Shown: positions 13,601 through 24,411 of the stretch, piece after piece
Layout of the letters: every line of letters starts with the position of its first letter
Numbering within the stretch: position 1 is the first letter of the stretch
Source of the DNA: Dugong dugon
Lineage: Eukaryota; Chordata; Mammalia; Sirenia; Dugongidae
Direction of reading: 5' to 3'
Assembly (NCBI GenBank): GCA_030035585.1
Contig: CM057477.1
Span: 62,291,447 to 62,355,446 of the forward strand
Length of the DNA: 64,000 nucleotides
The notes under the pieces: generated by a model
What the model saw: only the letters and a program-made list of their open reading frames with translations
Database searches by the model: none
Told to the model about the DNA's origin: nothing
Position numbers and translations under genes: made by a program

Positions 13601-14458
13601 ATGGCATTAACAGGATACAAACCATAACCATCAATGCACAAACCCCAACAGATAAGCTAGATAACTGGGATCTTCTAAAAATCAAACACCTATGCTCTTC
13701 AAAAGACTTCACCAAAAGAGTAAAAAGAGAACCTACAGACTGGGAAAAAAATTTTGGACAGTACAAGTCAAACAAAAGTCTAATCTCCATAATCTACAAG
13801 AAAATCCAACATCTCTACAACAAAAAGACAAATAATCCTATTAAAAAATGGGCAAAGGAAATGACTGACACTTCACCAAAGAAGACATTCAAATGGCCAA
13901 CAGACACATGAGGAAACCCTCGTGGTCACTAGCCATTAGAGAAATGCAAATTAAAACCACAGTGAAATACCATCTCACCCTGGCATTACTGGCATGAATC
14001 AAAAACACTGGAAATAACAAATGTTGGAGGGGCGGCGGGGAGATGGGAACTCTTATGCACTGCTTCTGGGAACGCAAAATGATACAACCATTTTGGAAAA
14101 TGATATGGTGCTTCTTCAGAAAGCTAGAAATAGACATACCATTCGATCCAGCAATCCCACTCCTAGGAATATATATCCTAGAGAAATAAGAGTCATCTGT
14201 CGAATAGATATATGCACACCTATGTTCATGGCAGCATTGTTCACAATAGCAAAACGATGGAAACAACCTAGATGCCCACCAACAGTTGAATGGATACACA
14301 AACTATGGTACATACACACAATGGAGTACTATGCAACGAGAAAGAACAACAATGAATCTGTGAAGCATCTCATAACATGGATGAAACTGGAGGACATTAT
14401 GCTGAGTGAAATAAGTCAATCACAAAAGGACAAATATTGTATGAGACCTCTATTATAA
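10657..14458 (+). pseudogene. L1 ORF2 remnant (APE endonuclease + reverse transcriptase)
   Basis: Domains are in order. The endonuclease begins at 10657 (SIITLNANGFNVP; QETHL with the metal-binding Glu near 10780; DFNTPLS near 11084; SDHNAIKVEI near 11330). The reverse transcriptase follows, with the catalytic FADD at 12730-12741 and the preceding [20 protein letters not shown]. The Cys-poor C-terminal part runs through 13471-13911 and 14021-14458. The frame shifts several times (for example near 11080, 11400, 11780, 12030 and 12450) and the protein cannot be made in one piece. Catalytic residues that can be read are still present. Confidence 0.95.
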
Positions 14459-15653
14459 AAACACATGAAAAAGTTCACACACAAAATGTAACAGTCTTTG
14501 TTGGTTACCAGGGATGGGAGGGGTGGGGGGGAAATACTAAATAGGCAATAGATAAGTGGTATCTTGGGTGAAGGGTGAGACAGTACACAGTACAGGGGAA
14601 ACTAGCACAACCTGTACAAGGAAAGGTCATGGAAGCCCCATAGACACATGCAAACTCCCTGAGGGACTGAATTGCTGGGCACAGGGCTGTGGGGACCATG
14701 GTCTCGGGGAACATCTAGCTCAATTGGCATGACACAGTTTATAAAGACAGTGCTCTATATTCTACCCTGGTGAGTAGCCTCTGGGGTCTTAAAAGCCTGT
14801 GAGCGGCCATCTAAGATACTCCACTGGTCTCATCCCTTCGGGAGTAAGGGAGAATGAAGAGAACAGTATACAAGGAAAAGATTAGTCCGAAGGACTAATT
14901 GTCCACAGCTACCAAGGCCTCCACCAGACTGAGTCCAGTACAGCTAGATGGTGCCTGGCTACCACCACTGACTGCTCTGACCAGGATTACAACAGAGGCT
15001 TCTGGACAGAGCTGGAGAAGGATGTAGAGCATAATTCTAACTCACAAAAAAAAGACCAGATTTACTGGCCTAAAGGAGATTGGAATAACCTCGAGAGTAT
15101 GGCCCTCAGACACCCTTTTAGCTCAGTGGTGAAGTTACCTCCGAGGTTCACTGTTCAGCCTGGGAGTGGACAGCCCTGTAAAACCAAATGAGACTAACAA
15201 GGTACAGGAGTCCAGTGACAAGGTCCAGAAGGCAGAAGGGGACAGGGAAGCTGGTGATAGGGAACCCAAGGTTGAGTAAGGATATTGTTGATGTGTTGTG
15301 AGATTGTTAACCATTGTCATAGGGCAACATGTGTAGTAACTGTTAAATGAGAAACTGTTTTGTTCTGTAAGCCTTCATCTTAAGTGAGAATAACAGCACA
15401 ATTGGAAGAGTGTAGTCAATGTCACTGAACTGTGTATGTAGAAAATTTTGAAACAGTGTATCTTTGGCTATTTGTATTTTCACCAAAAAAAAAAGGTTGA
15501 GAAGTTAGAGGGTTAGTATGTTGTGGGGTTGTTAACCAATGTCATAAAACAACATGTGTACTACTGTTTCATGAGAAACTATTTGTTCTGTAAGCCTTCA
15601 CCTGAAGTACAATAAAATTTTTTTAAAAAATTATATAAAAAATAAAAATAAAA
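14459..15653 (+). other. L1 3' UTR with duplicated terminal segment
   Basis: Non-coding L1 tail. Two related terminal segments follow each other: one from about 15262 ('gttaaccattgtcatagggcaacatgtgtag... ttgttctgtaagccttcat') and one from about 15510 ('gttgttaaccaatgtcataaaacaacatgtgtac... ttgttctgtaagccttcac'). They are separated by 'ttttcaccaaaaaaaaaagg' and followed by an A-rich tail. The same two-step tail appears at 39960-40340, so it is a subfamily trait. Confidence 0.85.
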
Positions 15654-15722
15654 AATAAATATCTGTTTTTATAAGTCACTCAATTTATGTTATTTTGTTA
15701 TGGCAGCCCTAGGAAACTAATG

Positions 15723-15938
15723 TCGTTGTTGTTACTCAGAGCCATTGAGTCAATTTTCGACTCATAGTGACTCCATGTCTTATAGAGTAGAGCTGCCCCA
15801 TAGGGTTTTCTAGGGTGTCATTTTTACAGGAGCACATCGCCAGGTCTTTCTTCTGCGAAGCTAGGTTAGGCTAGGTTCAAATTGCCAACTTTTTGGTTAG
15901 GAGCCAAGCATTTAACCATTGTGCCACCAAGCTTCCTT
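15723..15938 (-). mobile_element. AfroSINE-type SINE, 12-bp TSD
   Basis: Minus-strand tRNA-headed SINE inserted at the very end of the MLT1A-like LTR. The head lies at the right ('ccattgtgccaccaagctt') and the RTE-like tail at the left ('gactcatagtgactcc'). Left flank aggaaactaatg (15711-15722) and right flank aggatactaatg (15939-15950) form a TSD with one mismatch. Confidence 0.9.
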
Positions 15939-16215
15939 AGGATACTAATGCAGATATCATTTTATCTTTAGAAAAAATATCCCTGGCGATTTTCATTCGT
16001 TCATTTCTGACATATTAATTGAGTGAATGTCTAGGTGCTATGGTGATCAGGGCTTGGATTGTGTGAAGAAAGTGAGGCTCCTCCTCAGCTGTAAAATTTA
16101 AGGGAAAACCAAATAACTCAGTAATCAAAATAAATAATATTTTAATGCAATTTTTTAAAATCAAAATTAATGCAAAATAACTTAGGATGAACAAAATATC
16201 AAAATTTTCAATAAA

Positions 16216-16626
16216 GACAGTGTGATGGTTAGTGTTATGTGTAATGTAATGTTATGGCCAGGCTATGATTCTCAGCGGTTTGGCAGACACTATGTAACCA
16301 CCTTCCATTCTGTGATCTAATGTGAGCAGCCAATAAGATGAAAGGGGAGTTTCCTTGGGGGTGTGGTCTGCCTCCAGTATGTAAATGGGTATTCTGGCAA
16401 AGCTAGCTCTCTTTCTCAGCCCTTTACTCTTCTCGTCACCTGACCTCCAGTTCTTGGGAAGTAAACCTGCAGAAGTATCACGCCTGCAGAGGTCTTCAGC
16501 CTGTTGCTTGCCCCATGGATTTGGGACTTGCCAGCCCCCAAAGTTGTGTGAATTTCTCTCTATATATATATCTATGTATGCTTCATTGGTTTGGGCCCTC
16601 TAGAGAACCCAGACCAAGACAGACAG
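16216..16626 (+). mobile_element. Solo ERVL-type LTR with perfect 5-bp TSD
   Basis: The LTR occupies 16221-16621. It starts TGTGATGGTTAGTGT and ends TAGAGAACCCAGACCAAGACA-like, the same terminal and subterminal sequence as the LTRs of the ERVL provirus at 30860. Flanking gacag copies sit at 16216-16220 and 16622-16626. A solo LTR arises by recombination between the two LTRs of a provirus. It is more diverged than the provirus LTRs. Confidence 0.9.
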
Positions 16627-16828
16627 GATCACTAACAGTGCTGTGCTGGACTATATTGGAGCCTGAGGTAAGAGAAAAAAATCTGAAAGGAAAAGGAATA
16701 GTAGAAGGAAAAATCCTCATCTTCTCTTTATTGAAAATTTTGATATTTTTACTCATAATGAATTTTTTGTATTAATTTTGAGTTTAAAAACCATTGTGTT
16801 AAAGTATTATTTATCTTTTACTTTTAAC

Positions 16829-19800
16829 TTTATTGTGCTTTAGGTGAAAGTTCACATTGCAAATTAGCTTCTCATTCAAAAATTTATACACAAATTGCTT
16901 TGTGACATTGGTTGCAAACCCCTCAATATGTTAGCACTTTCCCCCTTTCCCTTTATACTCCAGTTTCCCCGCATCCATTCCTCCAGTTTTCCTGTCCCTT
17001 CCTGCCTTTTCCTCTTTACTTCTGGACAGGTATTGCCCATTTTGTCTTGTATACTTGACTGAAGTAAGAAACATGTTCTTCACGCATGTTTGTGTTTGTT
17101 TTATAGGCCTGTCTAATCCGTGGCTGAAAGGTGAATTTCAGGAGTGGCTTCAGTTCTGAGTTAACAGTGTCCAGGGGCCATAGTTTCTTTGTCAGACTAG
17201 TAAGTCTGGCTTTTTTCTGTGAATTTGAATTTTGGTCTACATTTTTGTTCCGCTCTGTCCAGGACTTTCCGCTGTGATCCCTGAGAGGGTGGTTGGTGGT
17301 GGTAACTGGGCACATTTAGTTCTTCTGTGCTCAGGCTGGTGGAGGCTGTGGTTCATGTAGTCCATTAGTCTTTTGGACTAATGTTTTCCTTGTTTCTTTG
17401 GTTTTCTTCATTCTCCTTTGCTCTGAACTGGATGGGACCGATGGATGTGTCTTAGATGGCTGATCCCAAGTTTTTAAGATCCCAGATGCTACTCACCAAA
17501 GTAGGATGTAGAACATTTTCTTTATAAACTATGTTATGCCAGTTAACCTAGATGTCCACTGAGACCACGGTCCCCAGCCCTCAGCCCCAGTAACTCCATC
17601 CCTCAATGTGTTTGGATGTGTCTAGAAAGCTTCTATGACTTTGCCTTGGTAAAGTTGTGCTGACTTCCCCTATATAGTGTGTTGTCCCTCCCTTCACCAA
17701 AGTTAAAACTTGTCTACTATTTAGTTAGTGATTTCCCCTCCCCACTACTCCCCTCCCTCGTAACCATCAAAGATTGTTTTTTTTTTTTTTTTTCTGTGTG
17801 TAAACCTTTTCTTGGGTTATTATAATAGTGGTCTCATAGAATATTTGTCCTTTTGTGATTGACTTATTTCACTCAGCATAATACCCTCCAGATTCACCCA
17901 TGTTGTGAGATATTTTGTGATTTATCGTTGTTCTTTATTGTTGCATAGTATTCCATTGTGTGTATGTACCATAATTTGTTTATCCATTCATCTGTTGATG
18001 GCCATTTAGGTTGTTTCCATCTTTTTGCTATTGTGAATAGTTCTGCAGTGAACATGGGTGTGCATATGTCTATTCATGTGATGGCTCTTATTTCTCTAAG
18101 GTATATTCCTAAGAGTGAGATTGTTGGATAGTATAGTATTTCTATTTCTAGCTTTTTTAAGGAAGCGCCATATCATTTTCCAAAATGGTTGTACCATTTT
18201 GCATTCCCACCAGCAGAGCATAAGAGTTCCAGTCTGCTCACAACCTCTCCAGCATTTGTTATTCTCTGCTTTTTTTTAATTAGTGCCAGTAATGTCAGGA
18301 TGAGACATTGTGGTTTTGATTGGCATTTCTCTAGTGGCTAATGATCACGGGCATTTCCTCATGTGTCTGTTAGTCATCTCAGTGTCTTCTTTGATGAAGT
18401 GTCTGTTCATATCCTTTACCCATTTTTTAATTGGATAATTTGTCTGTTTGTTGTTGAGATGTTGAAGTATTCTATAGATTTTAGAGATTAGACCTTTGTC
18501 GGATTTGTTATAGCCAAAAATTTTTTCCCAGTCTGTAGGTTCTTTTTTTACTCTTTTATTGAAGTCTTTTGATGAGCATAAGTGTTAAATTTTTAGGAGT
18601 TCCCAGTTGCCTAGTTTATCTTCTGGTGTTTGTTTGCCCCTAGTGTTGTCCCTGTTTTTTCTTCCATGATCTTTATCATTTTAAGTTTTATATTTAGGTC
18701 TTTGATCCATTTTGACTTAATTTTTGTGTATGGTGTGAAGTATGGGTCCTGACTCATGTTTTTACAGATTGGCATCCAGTTTTGCCAGCACTATTTGTTA
18801 AAAAGACTGTCTTTTCCCCCATTTAATGGACTTTGGGACTTTGTCAAAGATCAGCTGACTGTATGTATATGGATTTACACCTGGGTTCTCAATTCTGTTC
18901 CATTGGTCTGTGTGTCTGTTGCTGTACCAGTACCAGGCTGTCTTGACTACTGTAGCTGTATAGTCGGTTCTGAGATCAGGTGGCATGAAACCTCCTACTT
19001 TGTTCTTTTTCTTCAGTGATGATTTGCTTATCCGGGGCCTCTTTCCTTTCCATGTAGAGTTGGTGATTAGTTTTTCCATCTCATTAAAGAATGCTGTTGC
19101 TATTTGGATCGGGATTGTATTATATCTATAGATCACTTTGGGTAGAATTGACATTTTCACAATGTTGAGTCTTCCTATCTATGAACATGGCATGTTTTTC
19201 CATTTATGTAGGTCTCTTTGGTTTCCGGCAATAGCGTTTTGTAATTTTCTTTGTATAGTTTTTATGTCCCTGGTTAGATTTATTCCTAAGTATTTTATCT
19301 TTTCAGGGCCTATTATAGACGGTATTGTTTTCCTGATTTCCTTTGCTAAATTCTGTTTGTTCGTGTATAGGAATCCAACTGATTTTTGTGCATTGATTAA
19401 TTCCAGTAGTTTTCTTGTGTAATCGGTGGGGTTCTGTATGTATAAAATCATATCATCTACACATAAGGATAGTTTTACTTCTTACTTTCCAAAGTGGATG
19501 CCCTTTATTTCTTTTCTTTTTTCTTTTTGCCTTATTGCGTTTGCTAGGACTTCCAGCACAATGTTAAATAGGAGTGGTGATAAAAGGCATCCTTGTCTTG
19601 TTCCCATTCTCAGAGGGGTGATTTCAGCCTCTCTCCTTTGAGAAGGATATTGGCTGTTGCTTTTGTATAGATACCTTTTATTATGTTGAGGAATTCCCCT
19701 TCTATTTCTATTTTATTGACAGTTTTTATCAGGAATGAGTGTTGGACTTTATCAAATGTCTTTTCTGCATCCGTTTAGATAATCAAGTGATTATTTTCTT

Positions 19801-19829
19801 TTGCTCTGTTTATGTGGTGGCATGGTGGG
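16829..19829 (-). mobile_element. L1 LINE, ORF2 C-terminal two-thirds and 3' UTR
   Basis: Minus-strand L1. The 3' end is at about 16829 ('tttattgtgctttaggtgaaag' in the complement). The 3' UTR runs to about 17780, followed by ORF2 fragments, such as 18798-19160 (MKMSILPKVIYRYNTIPIQI) and 19179-19451 (MILYIQNPTDYTRKLLELIN). Homology to ORF2 stops abruptly at about 19829, at a point matching about 12385 in the L1 at 7734. ORF1, the endonuclease and the front of the reverse transcriptase are absent, and a G-rich tandem array follows immediately. Confidence 0.9.
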
Positions 19830-21180
19830 GGCCTGCCATTGGGGGTGGGGGGCACCTGATGCAGCAGTGGGCTGGCACGCTGATGGCACTCAGTGTGTGG
19901 TGGTGTGACTGGGGACAAGCAGAAAGGGGGAGGGGAAATGGCATACGGGGCTAGGCAGGAGGGCAAATGAAAACTAAGAAAAGAAAAAGGAAAAAAATTT
20001 AAAAATCTAAAACAATTGTGGTGCAGTTGGGGCTAGCAAGTGGGGGGAGGGGTAGACCTGGGGGCCAGGGGAAAGGGAAGGGAGGTGACTTATGAGGCTA
20101 CATGGAAGAAGGAAAGAAAAGAAAGAAAATAAAAAGATGGGGAGGCCAACAAGTGGCGGCAAGGAGGACCCTGGGGCTGGTGGGAAGGGAGGGGATGTGA
20201 CTACTTGGCTAGGTGGGAGGGAGAAATAAAAGAAAAAATAATGGCAGCTCAGCAGGGCCCAGCATGTGGGGGCAGGGCAGGCCCAGGGCAGTGGAGGCCT
20301 GGTGAGTTGGTGGCTCTCCAGCTAGGGCATCTGGCGGGGGCCCGTGGGAAGGGGTGGGAAGTGGCTTATGGGGCTAGATGGAAGACAGAAAGAAAAGGAA
20401 GAAATAAAAAAAACAATAAAAAAACTGGTGGTGCAGTCATGGCCAGCAAATGGGGTGGGCGGACCAAAGGGCCAGTGGGAAGGGAGGAGAAGTGATGTAC
20501 AGAGCTAGGGGGGAAGGAGAAAGTAAACAAGGAAAGAAAGAAAAGAAAAAAAAAGGCAGAGAATCAGGGTTGGCAGGTGGGGGCGGGACAGACCTGGGGC
20601 AGCAGAATGCTGGTGGCTCTCTAGTGGCTGCATGGCGGGGGCTGGTGGGAAAAGATAGAGATGGTGTATGGCACTAGGTGGGGGGGAGAAAGAAAAGAAA
20701 AAAAGAAGTAAATAAAAATAAAGAAAAAACTAGCAGCGCACTGGTGGCTGATGAGTGGGGTTAGGGCCGACCCAAGGTCTGGTGAGAAGGGAGGGGAGGT
20801 GATGTATGGGGCTAGGTGGGAAGTAGAGAGAAGAGAAAGAAAAAAAAAGCAAAAAGAAAATGTCAACATGGCAAGAGCTGGCAGGTGGGAGCAGGCAGAC
20901 CCGGACTGAAGCAGGCTGGTGGTAGTGTGGCCAGGGCTGGAAGGAAGGGGGGAAGGTGGCATATGGGGGAGGAAGCAAGAAAAGGAAGAAAGGGGAAAAA
21001 AGAAAAAAACAGCTTGGTGGGAGCTGGCAGGTGGGGGCAGTGCAGACCTAGGGTGGCAGTGGGCTGGGGGCTCTCTAGCCTCAGCAGTGTGGCAGGTACC
21101 AGCAGGAAGTGGGTGAGGTGATGTATGTGGCTAGGTGGGAGTGTGGAAGAAAAGGAAGAAAGAGGAAAAAAAATTCTGCA
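19830..21180 (-). repeat. Degenerate G-rich tandem array, about nine ~150-bp units
   Basis: Each unit on the plus strand has 'gggaagggaggggaggtgatgtatggggctaggtggg'-like sequence (shorter core: ggggctaggtggga) followed by an A-rich linker (gaaagaaaagaaagaaa). The core recurs at about 19947, 20094, 20205, 20370, 20501, 20671, 20809, 20965 and 21128, spacings of 111-170 bp with a mean near 148. On the minus strand the units are T/C-rich with 'ccacctagccccatac', similar in style to the tandem 5' UTR units of the L1 at 7734. I infer L1 5' UTR monomers; a local satellite is the alternative. Confidence 0.8.
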
Positions 21181-21645
21181 TGGCATGGGGGTGTGAGGTG
21201 GGCCCAGGGGGAGGGGAGGCTCATACTGTGGAGCCTGGCAGAAGGGGCCGCTGGGATGGGGGAGGTTTTTGCTTCTACTCACCAGAAGGGTGAGGGATGG
21301 GAAAGAGTGTTTCCATGGATACAGGGTGCTCTGTCTCCTGTTGGGGGCTTTATGAAGTTGCCTTCCCGTACTCCCTGTCCAGGGTCAGTGCTGGCTGTGC
21401 TTCAAGATGGCCATGCTGTGTCATGTTAGTTGGCAGGGGACCGCCACTCCATATCTCTCCTTGTTCTCTGTTTTCCCTTAGTTTCTTCTTCCATTCAGTG
21501 TTCAATCTAGTTCTTTACCCCTTCATTTGATCTTGGGTTCCCAGATTGACGTTTGTATCTGTTTTACTTAGTTTTTCAGGTCTTTGCTGCAGAGGGACGG
21601 CATGGTACATCTGTCTGGGGCACCATGTTGGCTTTGCCCTCAAAA
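21181..21645 (-). other. Probable L1 5' UTR terminal part
   Basis: A moderately GC-rich stretch following the array. Its far end, read on the minus strand, starts near GGGCAAAGCCAACATGGTGCC, resembling an L1 5' terminus. It may be the 5' end of the same L1 as 16829-19829. No TSD could be found around 16829 and 21645, so this is inferred. Confidence 0.5.
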
Positions 21646-21676
21646 TTTTACTTATCTTGACTGTGTTTTGTGGGTC

Positions 21677-22160
21677 TGTCTTAGTTATCTAGTGCTACTG
21701 CAACAGAAATACCACAAGTGGATGGCTTTAACAAGAGAAATTTATTTCTTCACAGTAAAGTGGGCTGAAAGTCCAAATTCAGGGCATCAGCTCCGGGGGA
21801 AGACTTTCTCTCTCTGTTGGTCTTCTTCTCATCAGTGTTCCCCCAGACTAGGAGCTTCTCCACGCAGGGACCCCAGGTCCAAAGGACACGCTCTGCTCCT
21901 AGCACTGCTTTCTTGGTGGTATGAGGTCCCCCTGTCTCTCTGCTAACTTCTCTCTTTTATATCTGAAGAGATTGCCTCAGGACACAATATAATCTTGTAG
22001 ACTGAGTCCTGCCTCACTAACACAACTGCCACCTATCCTCCCTCATTAACATCATAGAGGCAGGATTTACAACATATAGGAAAATCACACAATACCAGGA
22101 ATCATGGCCCAGCCAAATTGATACACACATTTTCTGAGGGACATAATTCAATCCATGACA
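21677..22160 (-). repeat. 3' LTR of the MaLR provirus
   Basis: On the minus strand it runs TGTCATGGATTGAATTATGT to the terminal ...CTAAGACA. It includes an AATAAA-like 'aaataaatttc' near the end of R. The adjacent internal sequence at 22161-22175, read on the minus strand, is the purine run AAAGGGTGGAA, a polypurine tract. Confidence 0.9.
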
Positions 22161-23153
22161 TTCCACCCTTTGGCCCCAAAAAAATCACATCCTTGCAACA
22201 TGGAAAACATATTCACCCCATCATAACATAGCAAAAGTCTTAACTCAAGTCCAAAATCCAAAAATTCCTCTTCATCTGTGAAATTTAGAATACAAGTTAT
22301 CTGCTTCCAAAGGTACAATGGCAAAACAGTCACAAGCTAGACATTTCTATTATAAATGAGAGAAACTGGAGGGAAAGAAGGGATAACAGGCACCAAGCAA
22401 GCCAGCAGAACACATTACATTAGCCCTCAAGGCTTTGAAAATAATCTTCTGTCCTCTGAGACAATTTACACAATGGCCCTGCCCTCCAGACTCTAGGTAT
22501 TGGCCACACTCTCCAGATTCTGAGTGGCGGCCCCTCGGTCCTGGGCTTCAGCTCCGCCTTCCAGGCCCACTGAGACAGCAACTCTGCTCCCTTGGCTTTA
22601 GGCTCACCATTCTCCTAGTCCATCAGAGTGGCGACTCCACCCTTAGAAACACCAGAGGCCATCGGTCCACCCTTAGAAACCCCAGAGGTCATGGCCATAT
22701 CTTTTGAGACTGAGGCAGCTCAGCTTCTTGTGTCCCTTGTCTCTTCAGCTTCTGCTTCTGTTTCCTGTGGCCTCTTGTCCCTCGAGCTTCACACCCACAT
22801 CTGCCCTGCTGGGCAAGTGTTCCAAAGCTCGATAGCTCCACCAATAAGTGCCCGGAGGCACCCTACTCCACCAGGAAGCCTCATGTGCACAGGCACTCAG
22901 CTCTCTCACTCTGTGGATTGGCTCCAGCACCACCTCACACTGGTCTCCTGGTTCTGCTGCTGTTGGTTTTCTGCCGCTGCTGCTCCTCTGCCACTGCAGG
23001 TTCTCTGCCACTGCCGCTTCTCTGTTGTTGCTGGTTCTCTGCTGCTGTTGGTCCTGTGCTGCTGACACTGCTTTATCCATTCACAGTTTCAAAACCACTT
23101 CCACATTTTAGGTATCTGTTAGAGCAGCACCCTACTCTGTTGGTACCAAATTC
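22161..23153 (-). other. MaLR internal non-coding sequence
   Basis: No retroviral protein is encoded. The part beside the right LTR contains, on the minus strand, TTTGGTACCAACAGAGTAGG, a plausible tRNA primer-binding site. A CTG/CTC-rich stretch lies at 22950-23070 (repeated ctgccgctgctgctcctctg-like sequence). Apparent open frames here are compositional. Confidence 0.8.
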
Positions 23154-23638
23154 TTTCTTAGTCGTCCAGTGCTGCTATAACAGAAATACTAAAAGTGGAT
23201 GGCTTTAACAAAGAGAAATTTATTTCTTCACAGTAAAGTAGGCTGGAACTCCAAATTCAGGGCATCAGCTCCAGGGGAAGACTTTCTCTCTCTGTTGGCC
23301 TTCTTCTCATCAGTGTTCCCCAAGACTAGGAGCTTCTCCACGCAGGGACCCCAGGTCCAAAGGACACACTCTGCTCCTAGCACTGCTTTCTTGGTGGTAT
23401 GAAGTCCCTCTGTCTCTCTGCTCACTTCTCTCTTTTATATCTCAAGAGATCACCTCAGGACACAAGCTAATCTTATAGAATGAGTCCTGCCTCACTAACA
23501 CAACTGCCACCTATCCTCCCTCATTAACATCATAGAGGCAGGATTTACAACATATAGGAAAATCACACAATACCGGGAATCATGGCTTAGCCAAATTGAT
23601 ACACACATTTTTTGGGGAACATAATCCAATTCATGACA
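23154..23638 (-). repeat. 5' LTR of the MaLR provirus
   Basis: Counterpart of 21677-22160, about 93 percent identical by eye. Its internal terminus is TT instead of TG in plus-strand reading (tttcttag versus tgtcttag), a point change in the terminal dinucleotide. Confidence 0.9.
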
Positions 23639-23643
23639 GGGTC

Positions 23644-23992
23644 CTTCTCAAATTTTGCACCTGAAGCAAGTGCTTTAATCACCTCACCCTAGTTTTGGCC
23701 ATGGTATAGAAACACTACCCCTCAAGAGTTTATAGTAATAATGGGAACACTAAGTGTTCTATTCGAATTACTGTAATACAAGGTAAAATATGATCCACTA
23801 ATGGAGAAAGGTTACAGATAAAATGTTATAGGAGCTCAGAGGAAGGAGAGCATTTCCAGCAGTGCAAGTCAGTGAAGGCTTTGGAAGAGGTTCTGTTTAA
23901 ATAGTACCTGGCCACGCTCTGGTGGAGATTTATAGAGAAAAGATTGCAGAAACCCAATGCAGCTTTTAAGTGAAGATAGAAACATTACTAGG
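23644..23992. other. Single-copy or very old DNA
   Basis: Nothing recognised with confidence. 'gaaggagagcatttccagcag' near 23845 and 'tggaagaggttctgttt' near 23883 echo an old mammalian interspersed repeat also suspected at 28590-29830. Confidence 0.3.
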
Positions 23993-24399
23993 TGTTATGG
24001 ATTGAATTGTGTCCCCTAAAAATATGTGTTGAAGTCCAAACCCCTGTACCTGTAAATATGACCCTTTGGGAAATAGAACTTTTCTTTTGTTATGTTAATG
24101 AGATCATACCAAATTAAGGTGGATCCTAAATCTCAGTGGTGTCTTATAAAAAGAACAGAATAGACACAAAGACACACTGTGGGAAGACAGACTCTGTGGG
24201 CGGATTGTCTACAAGCAAAAGAATGCTAAGGACTGCCAACAGACCCCAGAAACTAGGAGAGAGGCCCACAGAAGCAATCAACATGGCTGAGACCTTGATT
24301 TGGACCCTTAGCCTCCAGAACTGCAAGAAAATAAGTGTCTGTTGTTTAAAGCCTCCCACCTGTGGTATTTGTGTTACAGCAGCACTAAGAAACTAAAAT
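23993..24399 (+). repeat. MLT1A-like solo LTR
   Basis: Starts tgttatggattgaattgtgt and ends 'acagcagcactaagaaactaa'. It shares the 'cctccagaactgcaagaaaataa' near-terminal region with the LTR at 7376. It is a diverged solo LTR in sense orientation. Confidence 0.85.
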
Positions 24400-24411
24400 C
24401 CTCGGACAGAA

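Larger units (their letters stand above)
7734..15653 (+). mobile_element. Full-length L1 LINE with 18-bp TSD
   Basis: About 7.9 kb: 5' UTR with tandem units (7734-9256), ORF1 (9257-10254), inter-ORF spacer (10255-10656), ORF2 (10657 to about 14458), and a 3' UTR ending in an A-rich tail near 15653. It is inserted into an MLT1A-like LTR and flanked by perfect 18-bp repeats. A few frameshifts and stops break both ORFs, but long runs of frame survive, so it is relatively young. The 3' UTR shares a subfamily signature with the L1 tails at 39505 and 52005. Confidence 0.96.
7376..15722 (+). repeat. MLT1A-like (ERVL-MaLR) LTR, split by a full-length L1
   Basis: The left part (7376-7733) starts 'tgttatggattgaattatg' and runs to 'ctgtgagacaataaatatct'. 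The right part resumes at 15672 with 'taagtcactcaatttatg' and ends 'ggcagccctaggaaactaatg'. Together they match my recollection of the MLT1A solo LTR, including the AATAAA near the end. The interruption is exactly one L1 insertion with an 18-bp TSD. The LTR is much older than the L1. Confidence 0.9.
21672..23643 (-). mobile_element. Complete MaLR-type (ERVL-MaLR) provirus with 5-bp TSD
   Basis: Two LTRs of about 485 bp (21677-22160 and 23154-23638) flank 993 bp of non-coding internal sequence. Perfect gggtc target duplications lie at 21672-21676 and 23639-23643. Orientation is minus: the primer site is next to the right LTR and the polypurine tract next to the left. No gag or pol can be read, as in MaLR elements, which depend on proteins from ERVL relatives. 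By-eye LTR difference is about 7 percent. Confidence 0.92.

Noticed and set aside
19830-21180. CRISPR array
   Set aside because: Units are long and degenerate with no uniform spacers, and the window is clearly mammalian.
19775-21546. Open frames rich in Gly, Lys and Pro
   Set aside because: They translate the G-rich/A-rich tandem array; frames change between units and units are not multiples of three.
22628-23208. Host gene in the 145- and 107-codon frames
   Set aside because: They lie between two MaLR LTRs and reflect CTG/CTC-rich internal sequence with no recognisable domain.
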